From CAYRNY01 sp964425755 (GTDB lineage: Bacteria > Chloroflexota > Anaerolineae > Aggregatilineales > Aggregatilineaceae), in NCBI GenBank assembly GCA_964425755.1, contig CAYRNY010000011.1, positions 116,209 through 180,208 on the forward strand: 64,000 nucleotides of DNA, read 5' to 3'. Position numbers and translations under genes: made by a program. The notes below the pieces were generated by a model. It worked only from the letters and a program-made list of their open reading frames with translations, made no database searches and was not told where the DNA came from. This document shows, piece by piece, positions 17,245-26,600 of the stretch (within the stretch, counting starts at the first letter, position 1; each line of letters opens with the position of its first letter).

Positions 17245-17538
17245 ATGCCTTCAACCTTACGCCAGGTGCTCAACGCCTTCGAAACCGCTGACCAGCCGCG
17301 CACGCTGACCCAACTCGCGCGCGAACTCGATATCGCGCCCAATATGCTCGAAGGCATGATCATGCACTGGGTACAGCGCGGCAAGCTGCGTCCCGTGCAT
17401 AGCGCAACGGCGTGCAGCACGTGCGGCAGCGCGACAAAGTGCCCCTTCATCATGCAGATGCCGCCGGCCTACGAACTCGCGACCGGCGACACCGCACCAC
17501 CGGACGACATCCCCCTGTGCAAAACCTGTTGTGACTGA
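17245..17538 (+). CDS. feoC: FeoC-like small winged-helix protein
   Basis: 97 aa. The N-terminal 55 residues look like the FeoC winged helix (TLTQLARELDIAPNMLEGMI, WVQRGKL). A Cys-rich tail follows (CSTCGSATKCPF and CKTCC), which fits the iron-sulfur-binding wing reported for FeoC proteins. Position 48 bases after feoB supports a regulatory role for FeoB stability or activity. ACGGAGAG precedes the ATG. Confidence 0.82.
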   Translation: MPSTLRQVLNAFETADQPRTLTQLARELDIAPNMLEGMIMHWVQRGKLRPVHSATACSTCGSATKCPFIMQMPPAYELATGDTAPPDDIPLCKTCCD

Positions 17539-17633
17539 GCCGCGATATTTGGTAGCATCAAGGTAGTACACGCTGTCAGAAAAGCCGCGATGGTATATCG
17601 CTTGCACACGGCTGCTAGCACGAGGCTGGTTCG

Positions 17634-20303
17634 GTGATATTACACGTTCTCATCCGGCGCACGGTCCTGCTGGGCCTGGCCGCGCTGCTGTTGCTGCTGG
17701 CACTGGCCGCCGCAGCAGTGCCGCGCGTGTCCGCGCACCCCGCCGACATGTACTTCCACACTCACACGCTCACGCTCTCCCCGGACGGCGCGCGCGACAC
17801 CTGGATGATCGCGCCCGGCACGCTGCTGGCGTATGTGGTCTGGAACAAAGCCGACACCGACCGCGACGGCGCGATCAGCGACGCTGAAGCTCTCGCCTGG
17901 ACCGAAGCGTTACCCGATGCTTACCTCGCCCTGGTGGACGGCGAGCCGCTGGCGTGGCAGATCACCGGCGTGACGTGGCCGCGGTCGCTGGTTGACTTTG
18001 AAACGGGCCGCGACGCGATCGCGGTCGAGCTGGCGCTGGCGTGGCCCGCCGCTATGCCCGATACAGCGCAGATCGCGTTTTACAACCGGTTCGAGGAATA
18101 CAACAGCTCGAACTGGTACACCGTGCAGGCGGAAGACGGGGTGCAGTTTCATACCCCGCTGCAAAAGAACGGCGCGCTGACGTTCCAGGTGGTGCAGGGC
18201 GTCGCCGCGCAGCCCGGTGACGGGTTGCGCACGTACTGGGACAGCGGCACGCCCACAATCGGGGCCAGTGGCGCGCAGGTCGCGGCCCCCGCCCGCCGCG
18301 AGCAAAATACCTCAGCGTCCGCGCAGCTTGCCGATCTCGTGCGCCGCGACGACCTGTCGCTGACGTTTTACCTGACCGCGTTCGCGATCGCGGTCGGGTT
18401 GGGGTCGCTGCACGCGCTGACGCCGGGGCACGGCAAGGCGTTGGTGGGCGCGTACCTCGTCGGGTCGCGCGGCACGATGCAGCACGCGGTCGCGCTGGGG
18501 GGCATCGTCACCATGACCCACACCGGTTCGGTGCTCGCGCTGGGCATGATCACGCTGGCGGCTTCGCACATCCTGCTCCCCACGACCCTGTTCCCGATCC
18601 TGGAGATGGCATCGGGCCTGCTGGTGGTGGCGATGGGGCTGGGCCTGATCTACCGCCGCTACAAGGCGTGGCAATCCGTGCGCCATGCCCGCGACCGCGC
18701 CGCATCGCTGCGCGCCCAGATGCCGCAGCTGCCGCCCGAACTCGCCCGCATCCCGGTGCGCCGATCCGCGAGCGCGGCAGGGGGCGCGGCGACACCCGCC
18801 AAAACAGCGAACACATCCACCCGGATCGCGATCAACCAGCCGGTCAACGTCAATGTCTACGATGACGTGCTGCCGCGTGAAGGAAGCGCGTTCGGCAGCG
18901 TGAACTGGCGCGCGCTGGTCGCGCTGGGCGTCAGCGGCGGGCTGGTCCCGTGCCCGGACGCGATCGCGATCCTGCTGGTCGCGGTGGCGATCAACCGGGT
19001 CGCGCTCGGTCTGTCGCTGATCGTCGCGTTCAGCCTGGGGCTGGCGTTTGTGCTGACCGCGATCGGGATCGCGATGGTGCGCAGCCGCCGCCTGTTTGAG
19101 GGCATGGACGCACTCAAGCGCATGATCCCGGCGCTGCCGCTGGTCAGCGCGCTGGTGGTGACGGGGCTGGGGCTAGGGCTGACCTACAACGCGGCAGCGC
19201 GATCGGACCTGTTCGCCACGCGGTCCGGTGACGATGCCGCGCTCGACTTCACGCTCGGCAGCCAGCAGCAACCGCTGGATGACGCGGCGGCGGAACCGGC
19301 AGCGGCGTTCGACATCAACACCGCCCGCGTGATCTACCTGGACACCGACGCCGAAAACCGTTACCAGTTGTACGTGCGCCCGGCGACCGGCGGCGACGTG
19401 CGCGCCTTGACCGCGAGCGAGTTCGGCGTGTGGGATTACAAGCTCGCCCCGGATCGTTCCAGCATCGCGTATACCACGCCGCGCGAGTTCGGGGGCAGCG
19501 ATATCTGGCTGCTCGACCTGCCGGCAGGCGATCCGCGCCTGGCGCTGTCCTGCGAAGAGGCGACGTGCTCGCGCGTGGCGTGGTCGCCGGATGGGACGCA
19601 GTTAGTGTACGAGAAACTCGAGATGACCTCGCCGCAGTCGTCGCTAGGCGTCACGACACTGTGGTGGCTCGATATCGCATCCGGCAAGACCGGCCCGGTC
19701 TTCCGCGACAGCCAACTGCCGAGCTATAACCCGGCCTGGTCCCCTGATGGACTGTGGCTTAGCTACATCGCGCCGGGTAGTTCAAGCGTGCAGATTTACA
19801 ATCTCGCCGACGGGCGAAACTTCTCGATCGCCAGCCAGACCGGAAACGCGGCGGTCTGGTCCCCGGATGGCAGCGCGCTGCTGGTGACCGAGATCTGGGA
19901 AGCAGACGGGCAGTACTTCGCGCACCTGATGCGCTACGACATGGCGCGTGGGACGCTCACCGATCTGACCGCCGTCCCGCGTGCGGGCGATACGTGGGCG
20001 ACATGGTCCCCGGACGGCACGCGGATCGCGGTCGTGCGTCGCATTTACGACGGGCCAAACGCGGCGATGGGCGATCAGATCTGGCTGATGGCTGTCGACG
20101 GAAGCAACGCTCACCGCCTGACCGACACGCCCAACGTGATTCACGGCATGCCGGTGTGGTCGCCGGATGGCCGCTACCTGATCTACCAGCGCTACCCGCT
20201 GGCCGGGTCGAGCGCAAGGCCGGGTGTGTGGATGCTCGACACGCTCACCGGCGAACTGGCGCAGATCGCGCCGAGTGGCAACTGGCCGGTCTGGTTGCCC
20301 TGA
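17634..20303 (+). CDS. NicO-type Ni/Co transporter-like protein fused to a TolB/WD40-like propeller
   Basis: 889 aa, GTG start with a CGAGG site. Order: signal peptide (to about 36); an extracytoplasmic domain (36-220) with an EF-hand-like loop DTDRDGAISDAEA; membrane helices (about 238-340) with the NicO/RcnA motif HALTPGHGK; a soluble loop (345-420); more helices (425-525) with GGLVPCPDA; then a beta-propeller (about 560-889) with repeated WSPDG motifs as in TolB. The transporter half suggests nickel/cobalt movement or efflux. The propeller fusion is unusual and has no obvious function here. It follows feoABC by 95 bases and may belong to a metal-homeostasis locus. Confidence 0.82.
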   Translation: MILHVLIRRTVLLGLAALLLLLALAAAAVPRVSAHPADMYFHTHTLTLSPDGARDTWMIAPGTLLAYVVWNKADTDRDGAISDAEALAWTEALPDAYLALVDGEPLAWQITGVTWPRSLVDFETGRDAIAVELALAWPAAMPDTAQIAFYNRFEEYNSSNWYTVQAEDGVQFHTPLQKNGALTFQVVQGVAAQPGDGLRTYWDSGTPTIGASGAQVAAPARREQNTSASAQLADLVRRDDLSLTFYLTAFAIAVGLGSLHALTPGHGKALVGAYLVGSRGTMQHAVALGGIVTMTHTGSVLALGMITLAASHILLPTTLFPILEMASGLLVVAMGLGLIYRRYKAWQSVRHARDRAASLRAQMPQLPPELARIPVRRSASAAGGAATPAKTANTSTRIAINQPVNVNVYDDVLPREGSAFGSVNWRALVALGVSGGLVPCPDAIAILLVAVAINRVALGLSLIVAFSLGLAFVLTAIGIAMVRSRRLFEGMDALKRMIPALPLVSALVVTGLGLGLTYNAAARSDLFATRSGDDAALDFTLGSQQQPLDDAAAEPAAAFDINTARVIYLDTDAENRYQLYVRPATGGDVRALTASEFGVWDYKLAPDRSSIAYTTPREFGGSDIWLLDLPAGDPRLALSCEEATCSRVAWSPDGTQLVYEKLEMTSPQSSLGVTTLWWLDIASGKTGPVFRDSQLPSYNPAWSPDGLWLSYIAPGSSSVQIYNLADGRNFSIASQTGNAAVWSPDGSALLVTEIWEADGQYFAHLMRYDMARGTLTDLTAVPRAGDTWATWSPDGTRIAVVRRIYDGPNAAMGDQIWLMAVDGSNAHRLTDTPNVIHGMPVWSPDGRYLIYQRYPLAGSSARPGVWMLDTLTGELAQIAPSGNWPVWLP

Positions 20304-20465
20304 CCTGGCCGGTGGCGGCGCGTGATGCCCGTTTTGCCTTCCACCACCGGGACGGCGTCAATGCGCTGCTGCGTTACGTCACACTGACTTCATAGCACTC
20401 TGACTTACCATCAGCAAAAGTCAAAATTGCCTCATCTTCGCGCTGTTTTGCAGCCTCACATCCGC

Positions 20466-20471
20466 TATAAT
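20466..20471 (+). promoter_or_regulatory. TATAAT -10 box upstream of the lipoprotein gene
   Basis: A consensus TATAAT lies 52 bases before the start codon, in a 219-bp gap of lower GC. No convincing -35 is present (CTGTTT at 17 bp). Confidence 0.4.
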
Positions 20472-20522
20472 GTTGGATACTGCGCCGATCTTTTTGGATA
20501 TTGAGGGATATTAACTCCTCCC

Positions 20523-21335
20523 ATGCTACGGCAAGGCTGGCGGTGGATATGGATTTGGGTAGGGGTTCTTGCGGCGGGGTGCGGGCAGATCTGGTCCTCA
20601 GATAGCTCGCCCTCCACACAGGAACCGACGCTGCCCTTACTGGGATATACGTTGATTCCGCCTACGCTGACGCCAACGCACTGGCCGGTTTACACGGCCA
20701 CACCCCTGATCACCGTCGACAGCGGTGGCGCGAATGTCGCCCCGATCGCGCTCCATCTGAACGTGAACGGCTCCGCGTGTTACGAAACGGCAGTCGGGAG
20801 TGTGATGTGCATGGGCCAGGTGCAAAACCAGTGGGACAAACCGGTCGAACAGGTGACGGTGGTCGTCCAACTGCTGGCGCAGGACGGCACACCACTGGCG
20901 ACCAAAGAAACGGTAGTGTCGCGGTGGCTGCTGCCGGAAGGCGCTTCCGGGCCGTACCGCGCGCTGTTTGAGACGCCCCCCATCGGCTATGCCGGCGCGC
21001 GAACCTTCGTCAAGTCCGGGCAAGTGGTCCCCTCGACGGACCAGAGCCATGCCGTCCTGACGCTGCTGCCCGCGTCCGGCGCGTTTGTGGTCGATCACTA
21101 CCACGTCACGCTCTCGATCATCAACAAGACCCCCGCGCCCGTCGAGCAGGTCACAGTCACGATGACGTTGATGGATGACCGGGGCCTTGTTACCGGCTTC
21201 CGCCGGATTCCGCTGGAACCGTCGCGCCGGCTGGAACCTAACGAGGCGCTGGCGCTGACCGTGAAGGTGATCCCGCAAGGGCCGAACACGGTCGCGTACG
21301 AAGCCTTCGCAGAGGGATACCGCGTGGCAAACTAG
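20523..21335 (+). CDS. Putative lipoprotein, function unknown
   Basis: 270 aa. A signal peptide with Trp-rich hydrophobic core ends in the lipobox LAAGC (Cys at about 20), so it should be lipid-anchored. A Pro/Thr-rich stretch (TLIPPTLTPTHWPVYTATP) follows, then two similar beta-sandwich-like repeats (each with a VEQVTV strand followed by a short turn), reminiscent of FxLYD-type domains. No enzyme motifs. It converges on rsmA with only 11 bases between the stops. Role unknown. Confidence 0.7.
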   Translation: MLRQGWRWIWIWVGVLAAGCGQIWSSDSSPSTQEPTLPLLGYTLIPPTLTPTHWPVYTATPLITVDSGGANVAPIALHLNVNGSACYETAVGSVMCMGQVQNQWDKPVEQVTVVVQLLAQDGTPLATKETVVSRWLLPEGASGPYRALFETPPIGYAGARTFVKSGQVVPSTDQSHAVLTLLPASGAFVVDHYHVTLSIINKTPAPVEQVTVTMTLMDDRGLVTGFRRIPLEPSRRLEPNEALALTVKVIPQGPNTVAYEAFAEGYRVAN

Positions 21336-21346
21336 TCTGCTCGCGG

Positions 21347-22174
21347 TCACGCGGGCCAAGACGTGGCAGCGGCGCGCGCCAACGCGGCCCATTCATCCAG
21401 GCTCAGCGTTTCGGCGCGGCGGCGGGGGTCGATCCCGGCGGCCTGCAGCAAGGCGTCCGCCTGCTGTTTATCAAGCGCCAGCCCCGCACTGAGCGCATTT
21501 CGTAACTGCTTGCGTTTCTGGCTGAACCCGGCCCGCACCACGCGGAAGAATAGCTGCTCGTCCGGCACATCGACCGGCGGCTGATCGTGCAGCTCGATGC
21601 GCACCACCGCCGACTCGACATCCGGGCGCGGCCAGAACACCGCCGGTTTCAGGCGCATCACCAGCTCGGGACGCCCGTAAAACTGCACGCTGACCGCGAG
21701 CAAGCTCATGTCGCCCGGCGCGGCGGTCATGCGCTCGGCGACTTCGCGCTGCACCGTGATCACCATGCGTTGCGGGCGCGGTGTATGTTCCAGCAAGCGC
21801 CGCAGGATCGCGCTGGTGATGTAGTACGGCAGATTCGCCACAACGAGATAGGGGTCCCCGCCCAGCAACTCGGATAGCTCCAGTTCCAGGATGTCGCCGT
21901 GCACGATCGTGATGCGAGGCCGGTCCGCGAAACGCTCGCGCAGCAGCGGGATCAGGCGGTCGTCCAGCTCCACCGCCACCACGCGCGCGGCGTGCTGCGC
22001 CAGCACGTGCGTCAGGTTGCCCGTGCCGGGGCCGATCTCCAGCACGGTGTCTCCGGGCTCGATGCGTGCCAGCTCGACGATCTTGTCGAGCGTGTTCGGG
22101 TCGTGCAGGAAGTTCTGTCCCAGGCTCTTTTTGGGGGTAATGGCGTGCCGGTCCAACAGTGCGCGGTCGTTCAC
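21347..22174 (-). CDS. rsmA: 16S rRNA dimethyladenosine transferase RsmA (KsgA)
   Basis: 275 aa. The N-terminal KKSLGQNFLHD signature, the SAM motif VLEIGPGTGNLT and the catalytic NLPYYITS are diagnostic. It dimethylates two adenines in the 3' hairpin of 16S rRNA during small-subunit assembly. The GTG at 22174 is chosen because it overlaps the upstream gene's stop in a GTGA arrangement, indicating translational coupling. Confidence 0.95.
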   Translation of the reverse strand: MNDRALLDRHAITPKKSLGQNFLHDPNTLDKIVELARIEPGDTVLEIGPGTGNLTHVLAQHAARVVAVELDDRLIPLLRERFADRPRITIVHGDILELELSELLGGDPYLVVANLPYYITSAILRRLLEHTPRPQRMVITVQREVAERMTAAPGDMSLLAVSVQFYGRPELVMRLKPAVFWPRPDVESAVVRIELHDQPPVDVPDEQLFFRVVRAGFSQKRKQLRNALSAGLALDKQQADALLQAAGIDPRRRAETLSLDEWAALARAAATSWPA

Positions 22175-23262
22175 GGTTGCTTCACCTGTTCGCCCAGCAG
22201 GATCATGCGCGGTGTAGGCGGGCGCGCGATCCACTCTTCCTGGACCACGCGGCTGACTTCTTTCCCGTTCTCATAACGCACGCGGATTTTGCGCGTTCGC
22301 ACGCCGTCGACGCCTTCCTGGATGACGCGTTTTTCGTCAACCGGCAGGCTGGCATCGGCATGGTAAATCGTGGTAAAGGGGATCGGTTCGTCGCGTGTGA
22401 CCACCTCTTCGTTCACCCGCACCAACTCGATCGTCATGCCGGGTTCCAACGGGGTGTCCAGCGGCGGGATCGTATAGTCCTGCCCAACCGGGGCCAACCC
22501 GATCGCGGTCAGCGCATCCGCCACCGTCGGCCCGATCGCGCGCGCGGCAACCTGCTTCCCGTCCGCGACTACCGTGATCGGCAGCGACCGCGTGATGCGG
22601 ATCGTCATGTCTGGCGTGATGGGCGCGTGCAACGCCGGTGTGACGCGGTCCGCCAGGTACAGCTTGACCCCGATCGCGTCCAGCGCCCGCCCGACATCGA
22701 CCTCGGTCGTGTGCGCGGTGAGCGTTTGATCGCCATCGACGACTGTAATCGGCACGCCGCGCACGACGCGAATGCTCTGCGGCGGCGTGGACCAGTTTTG
22801 CGCGGCGAGTTCCTCGGGCGAATAGTCCTGCCCGTTGACCTGCACGATATCGTGCGGGCCGGGCACAATGTCCTGTTCGGCCAGAATAGCCAGCGGGTGC
22901 GCGGCTTGCGTGCGAATATGCCGCACGCCGTCATCGGACTGCATCGCGACGGCGGCTGCCTTGTGAATCGCGATCGCGTCGCCATCCGTGAGGGGTGAGT
23001 CCAGCGGGGGCCAGACGATGTCCTCGGTATCGACGTGGATTCCGGCGTCGTCCAGGGCTGCCCCAACCGTGTCCGCGCGCGTGCGGACGTGGTAGGCGGT
23101 GCCGTTGATCGTGATCGTGACGGCAGCCTGCCGCATGGCATCCACGAGCAGGAACACCGCCGCGATTAGCGCCACGAGCACCAACCCACCCAACACCTGC
23201 GCCCGCCGCGATCGCAGCGCAGGTCGCCGTACCGGATGCACGGGACGTGTTTCTTCCGGCAC
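22171..23262 (-). CDS. DUF348 (ubiquitin-like) repeats plus G5 domain, YabE/Rpf-like wall protein
   Basis: 363 aa. A membrane segment near residues 25-45 is followed by three DUF348-type repeats (motif: short beta-strand, then A-x-T-V-x-x-A-L, then D-x-V/I-x-P), and a C-terminal G5 domain (about 275-355, from EEVVTRDEPIPF to RVVQEEWI). In Firmicutes YabE and actinobacterial RpfB, this array precedes a peptidoglycan-cleaving domain; none is present here, so it may bind wall material only. The GTG at 23262 has GGGAG 8 bases upstream and avoids overlap with the SRP RNA. rsmA adjacency resembles the Bacillus yabE-ksgA order. Confidence 0.83.
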   Translation of the reverse strand: MPEETRPVHPVRRPALRSRRAQVLGGLVLVALIAAVFLLVDAMRQAAVTITINGTAYHVRTRADTVGAALDDAGIHVDTEDIVWPPLDSPLTDGDAIAIHKAAAVAMQSDDGVRHIRTQAAHPLAILAEQDIVPGPHDIVQVNGQDYSPEELAAQNWSTPPQSIRVVRGVPITVVDGDQTLTAHTTEVDVGRALDAIGVKLYLADRVTPALHAPITPDMTIRITRSLPITVVADGKQVAARAIGPTVADALTAIGLAPVGQDYTIPPLDTPLEPGMTIELVRVNEEVVTRDEPIPFTTIYHADASLPVDEKRVIQEGVDGVRTRKIRVRYENGKEVSRVVQEEWIARPPTPRMILLGEQVKQP

Positions 23263-23307
23263 AATGCTTCTCCCGGTCCACCTAAACGAGAAGACGGCGA
23301 TTGTGGG

Positions 23308-23425
23308 CATGTTGCTCGGGCCAGGCACCCCTGCGGCACCCAGGATTCAGCCCTTAGTGCTGCTGCCTTCCGGCCCTGACACGGTTCGGACGCCCTGCCG
23401 CGCAGGACCCAACCCGAGCAACTTG
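23308..23425 (-). ncRNA. ffs: Bacterial small SRP RNA (4.5S type)
   Basis: The minus strand carries the conserved SRP apical domain (GTCAGGGCCGGAAGGCAGCA) that binds Ffh, with closing strands GTTGCTCGGG and CCCGAGCAAC at the two ends (23413-23422 and 23311-23320). About 112-118 nt, the normal size of the short bacterial form without Alu domain. It targets membrane proteins co-translationally together with Ffh and FtsY. It ends just upstream of the G5-protein gene start. Exact ends are estimated from base pairing. Confidence 0.93.
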
Positions 23426-23562
23426 CCAGCAATCTACCGCCTTGACGTCGGGCGTACAATGTTTATTGTAACACGCTGCGCGTGATTACGCCTGCATGGT
23501 AGCGAATTGGCGATCGCTTGTCAACCGTGAATGTGAGACGAAACGCCCCCAGGGAACAGCGA

Positions 23563-23591
23563 AGCGCCCCCACCGTGAAGGCAGGGGCGCT
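23563..23591 (-). terminator. Hairpin after the giant surface-protein gene
   Basis: AGCGCCCC / GGGGCGCT is a perfect 8-bp stem with a 13-nt loop, 37 bases past the stop at 23628. The flank is only mildly T-rich. Confidence 0.5.
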
Positions 23592-23627
23592 CAGGTCTAC
23601 AACCCGGTTCGGATGTGCCCGAAGGGG

Positions 23628-26600
23628 TTAGCGGTTCTTGAAGTTGCCGGGAACCTTGCGCTCGCGGCTTGCGTTCTCCTCTGACGGCGTGTTCTGCGGA
23701 TACTGGTCCGCGTCCTCTTCCACCGTCAACTGTGCCGCTTCCTCCTCCACGCGGATCGGGTCCGCGTCGATGGGCAGCGCCGGCACTTCGAAGATGTTCG
23801 AGTCCCCGGTGATATCCGACGTGAACAGCAGGACCGGGGCATCACACCACCAGGTCGGCGCGTAGTCAGCGATACCGTCATTATCGGTCACCTTGCGCGT
23901 CAGCCCGGTCGCAAACTCGTAGACGTAGATGTCGTCATCGCCATCGAGCGTAGACTGGTAGGCCAGCAATGTGTCATCAGGTGAGAACGCCTGGTTCAAC
24001 GCGTCACCGTCCGCATCGGAGATCTGGCGCACGTTCGTGCCGTCGGCATCCATGACCATCACCACGCTGTTCTCGCCGAAGCGGTAGCTGAGGAACGCGA
24101 TCATCTCGCCGTTGTTGGCGTATTCCGGATCGTGGTCGTCGCCCTCGCCATCGCTTAGGCGCACGGACTGGCGCGTCGCCAGGTCCACTTCGTAGATCTG
24201 CCAGATTCCATCGCGATCGCTCTGGTAGAGCAGCTTGGTGCCATCCGGTGCCCAGAATGGGTTGAGGTCGTTGGCCTCGTGGGTGGTCACCTGCTGCACG
24301 ATCCCGGTCGTCACATCCACCACGTACACATCCCAGTTGCCGTTACGCGATGTTTCGAAGGCGATCACATCGCCAGCCGGCGACCATACCGGATCGACAT
24401 CGATCGCGCCCGGCTCATACGTGACGCGCTGCTGGAACGTGCCATCGGTGCGCGCAACGTACACTTCCCAGTTCCCGTCGCGCGTGCTGGCGAACGTGAT
24501 CCATTCGCTGTTCGGCGAACGGCTCGGGGCCATATCGTGCACCCCCTCACCGATCCCCTGCGACAGGTTCGGGTTGGCGTCGGGGTTCCCTTCGATCTCG
24601 CCGTAACGGAAGATCTCCCAGTCACCCGTGCGATCCGTATGGTAGACGAACCAGTCCGGGCAGACGTACCCTGCGCCCTCAACCGGCACCCAGGTGCGCG
24701 GCGGTGCGAAGCAGTCTTCCGCAGAAGCGGTCGCCACGGCAGGACCGGAGTAGTTGGGCCGCTGGTCGACTTCGAACGTCAGCGTGCCCGGCTCGCCCGG
24801 ATACCGGAACTCTTGCGATTCCCCGGCACCCAGTTGCAGCGTGCCGCTGTCAACGACAGCGCCGTTACGCAGCACGCGCCACTCGACCGGACCGCCCATC
24901 GCGTCGCCCGCGTTGGTGACCACGAAGGAGAACGCGTAGTCGGTCGGGCCACACTGCGCCGGATCCATATCGATCTCGGGGAAGTTGTTGGTGCCGGACG
25001 CGATTGTTTCGCCACAGGCCGTGCTGAAGCTCACGTCACACACCCCCGCGACCTGCAGGTTAGAGCCGTCGTGTTCTGGCGGCGTGCTGGTCGCTGTCGG
25101 CGTGTCAGCCGGTGTATTGGTCGCCGTCGGCGTTTCCGTTGGCGTGTTGGTCGGTGTGTTCGTCGGCGTGAACGTCGGTGTGTCTGTCGGTGTGTTCGTC
25201 GGCGTAAACGTTGGCGTATTGGTCGCCGTCGGCGTTTCCGTTGGCGTGTTCGTCGGTGTGTTGGTCACCGTGGGCGTCGATGTCGGCGTATTGGTCGCCG
25301 TTGGCGTATCGGTCGGTGTGTTGGTTGCCGTCGGCGTGTTCGTCGGCGTATTGGTCGGTGTGTTGGTTGCCGTTGGTGTGTCCGTCGGCGTGTTCGTCGG
25401 TGTACTGGTTGGAGTCTCCGTTGGCACGGCGACGCAGTCATCAACCTCGGCGTTTGGCTGCGAGCTACCCGGATGTCCCGGACGCTGATCGACTTCGAAC
25501 CGCAGCGTGCCCGGCACGCCCGCGAACGTGAACTGCGCCGATTCACCACCGGCTAACTGCAGCGAGCCGGTCCGCACCAGGATACCGTTTTCGTACAGCC
25601 GCCACTCGACGGGACCTTCCATATCGCCATCGCCCGGATCGCCCGTGTTGGTCACGGTGAAGGTTATATCACCGGTGGTCTCATCGCACACGCCGGTCAC
25701 CACCAGGCTCGACCGGTCCCACTCGGTTTCGGTCGGCGTCGGGCTAGGCGTCGGTGTATCTTCAGGTGTCTCAGTCGGCGTTGGCGTGTTCGTCGGCGTG
25801 TTGGTTGCCGTGGGCGTGTCCGTTGGTGTATAGGTCGCCGTCGGCGTATCCGTCGGTGTGTTGGTTGCCGTTGGTGTATCCGTCGGTGTATGGGTCGCCG
25901 TTGGTGTGTTCGTCGGCGTGTCTGTTGGTGTGTTCGTCGCCGTCGGCGTGTTAGTTGCCGTTGGTGTGTCTGTCGGCGTGTTCGTCGGTGTGTTCGTCGC
26001 CGTTGGCGTGTTCGTCGGCGTGTCCGTCGGGACAGGTGTATCCGTCGGTGTATTTGTCGCCGTTGGCGTGTTCGTCGGCGTGTTCGTCGGCGTCGGCGTG
26101 TCCGTCGGGACAGGTGTGTCCGTCGGCGTGTTCGTCGGTGTGTTCGTTGCCGTCGGTGTGTTTGTCGGCGTGTCCGTCGGGACAGGTGTATCCGTCGGTG
26201 TATTTGTCGCCGTTGGCGNNNNNNNNNNNNNNNNNNNNNNNNNNNNNNNNNNNNNNNNNNNNNNNNNNNNNNNNNNNNNNNNNNNNNNNNNNNNNNNNNN
26301 NNNNNNNNNNNNNNNNNNGTCGGCGTGTCCGTCGGGACAGGTGTATCCGTCGGTGTATTTGTCGCCGTTGGCGTATTCGTCGGCGTGTCCGTTGGGACAG
26401 GTGTATCCGTCGGCGTGTTCGTCGGGGTTGCAGTCGGCGCGCCGAGGCAGTCCTCTACTTCGGCGTTCGGCTGCGAGGCGCCCGGGTGCCCCGGTCGCTG
26501 GTCTACTTCAAACCGCAGCTTGCCTTCAATGCCCGGGAACGTGAACTGCCGCGATTCTCCACCGGCCAGTTGCAGCGAACCGGCGCGCACCAGCGTGCCG

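Noticed and set aside
23263..23328. Longer start for the G5/DUF348 protein
   Set aside because: It would run into the SRP RNA, and the GTG at 23262 has a good GGGAG site.
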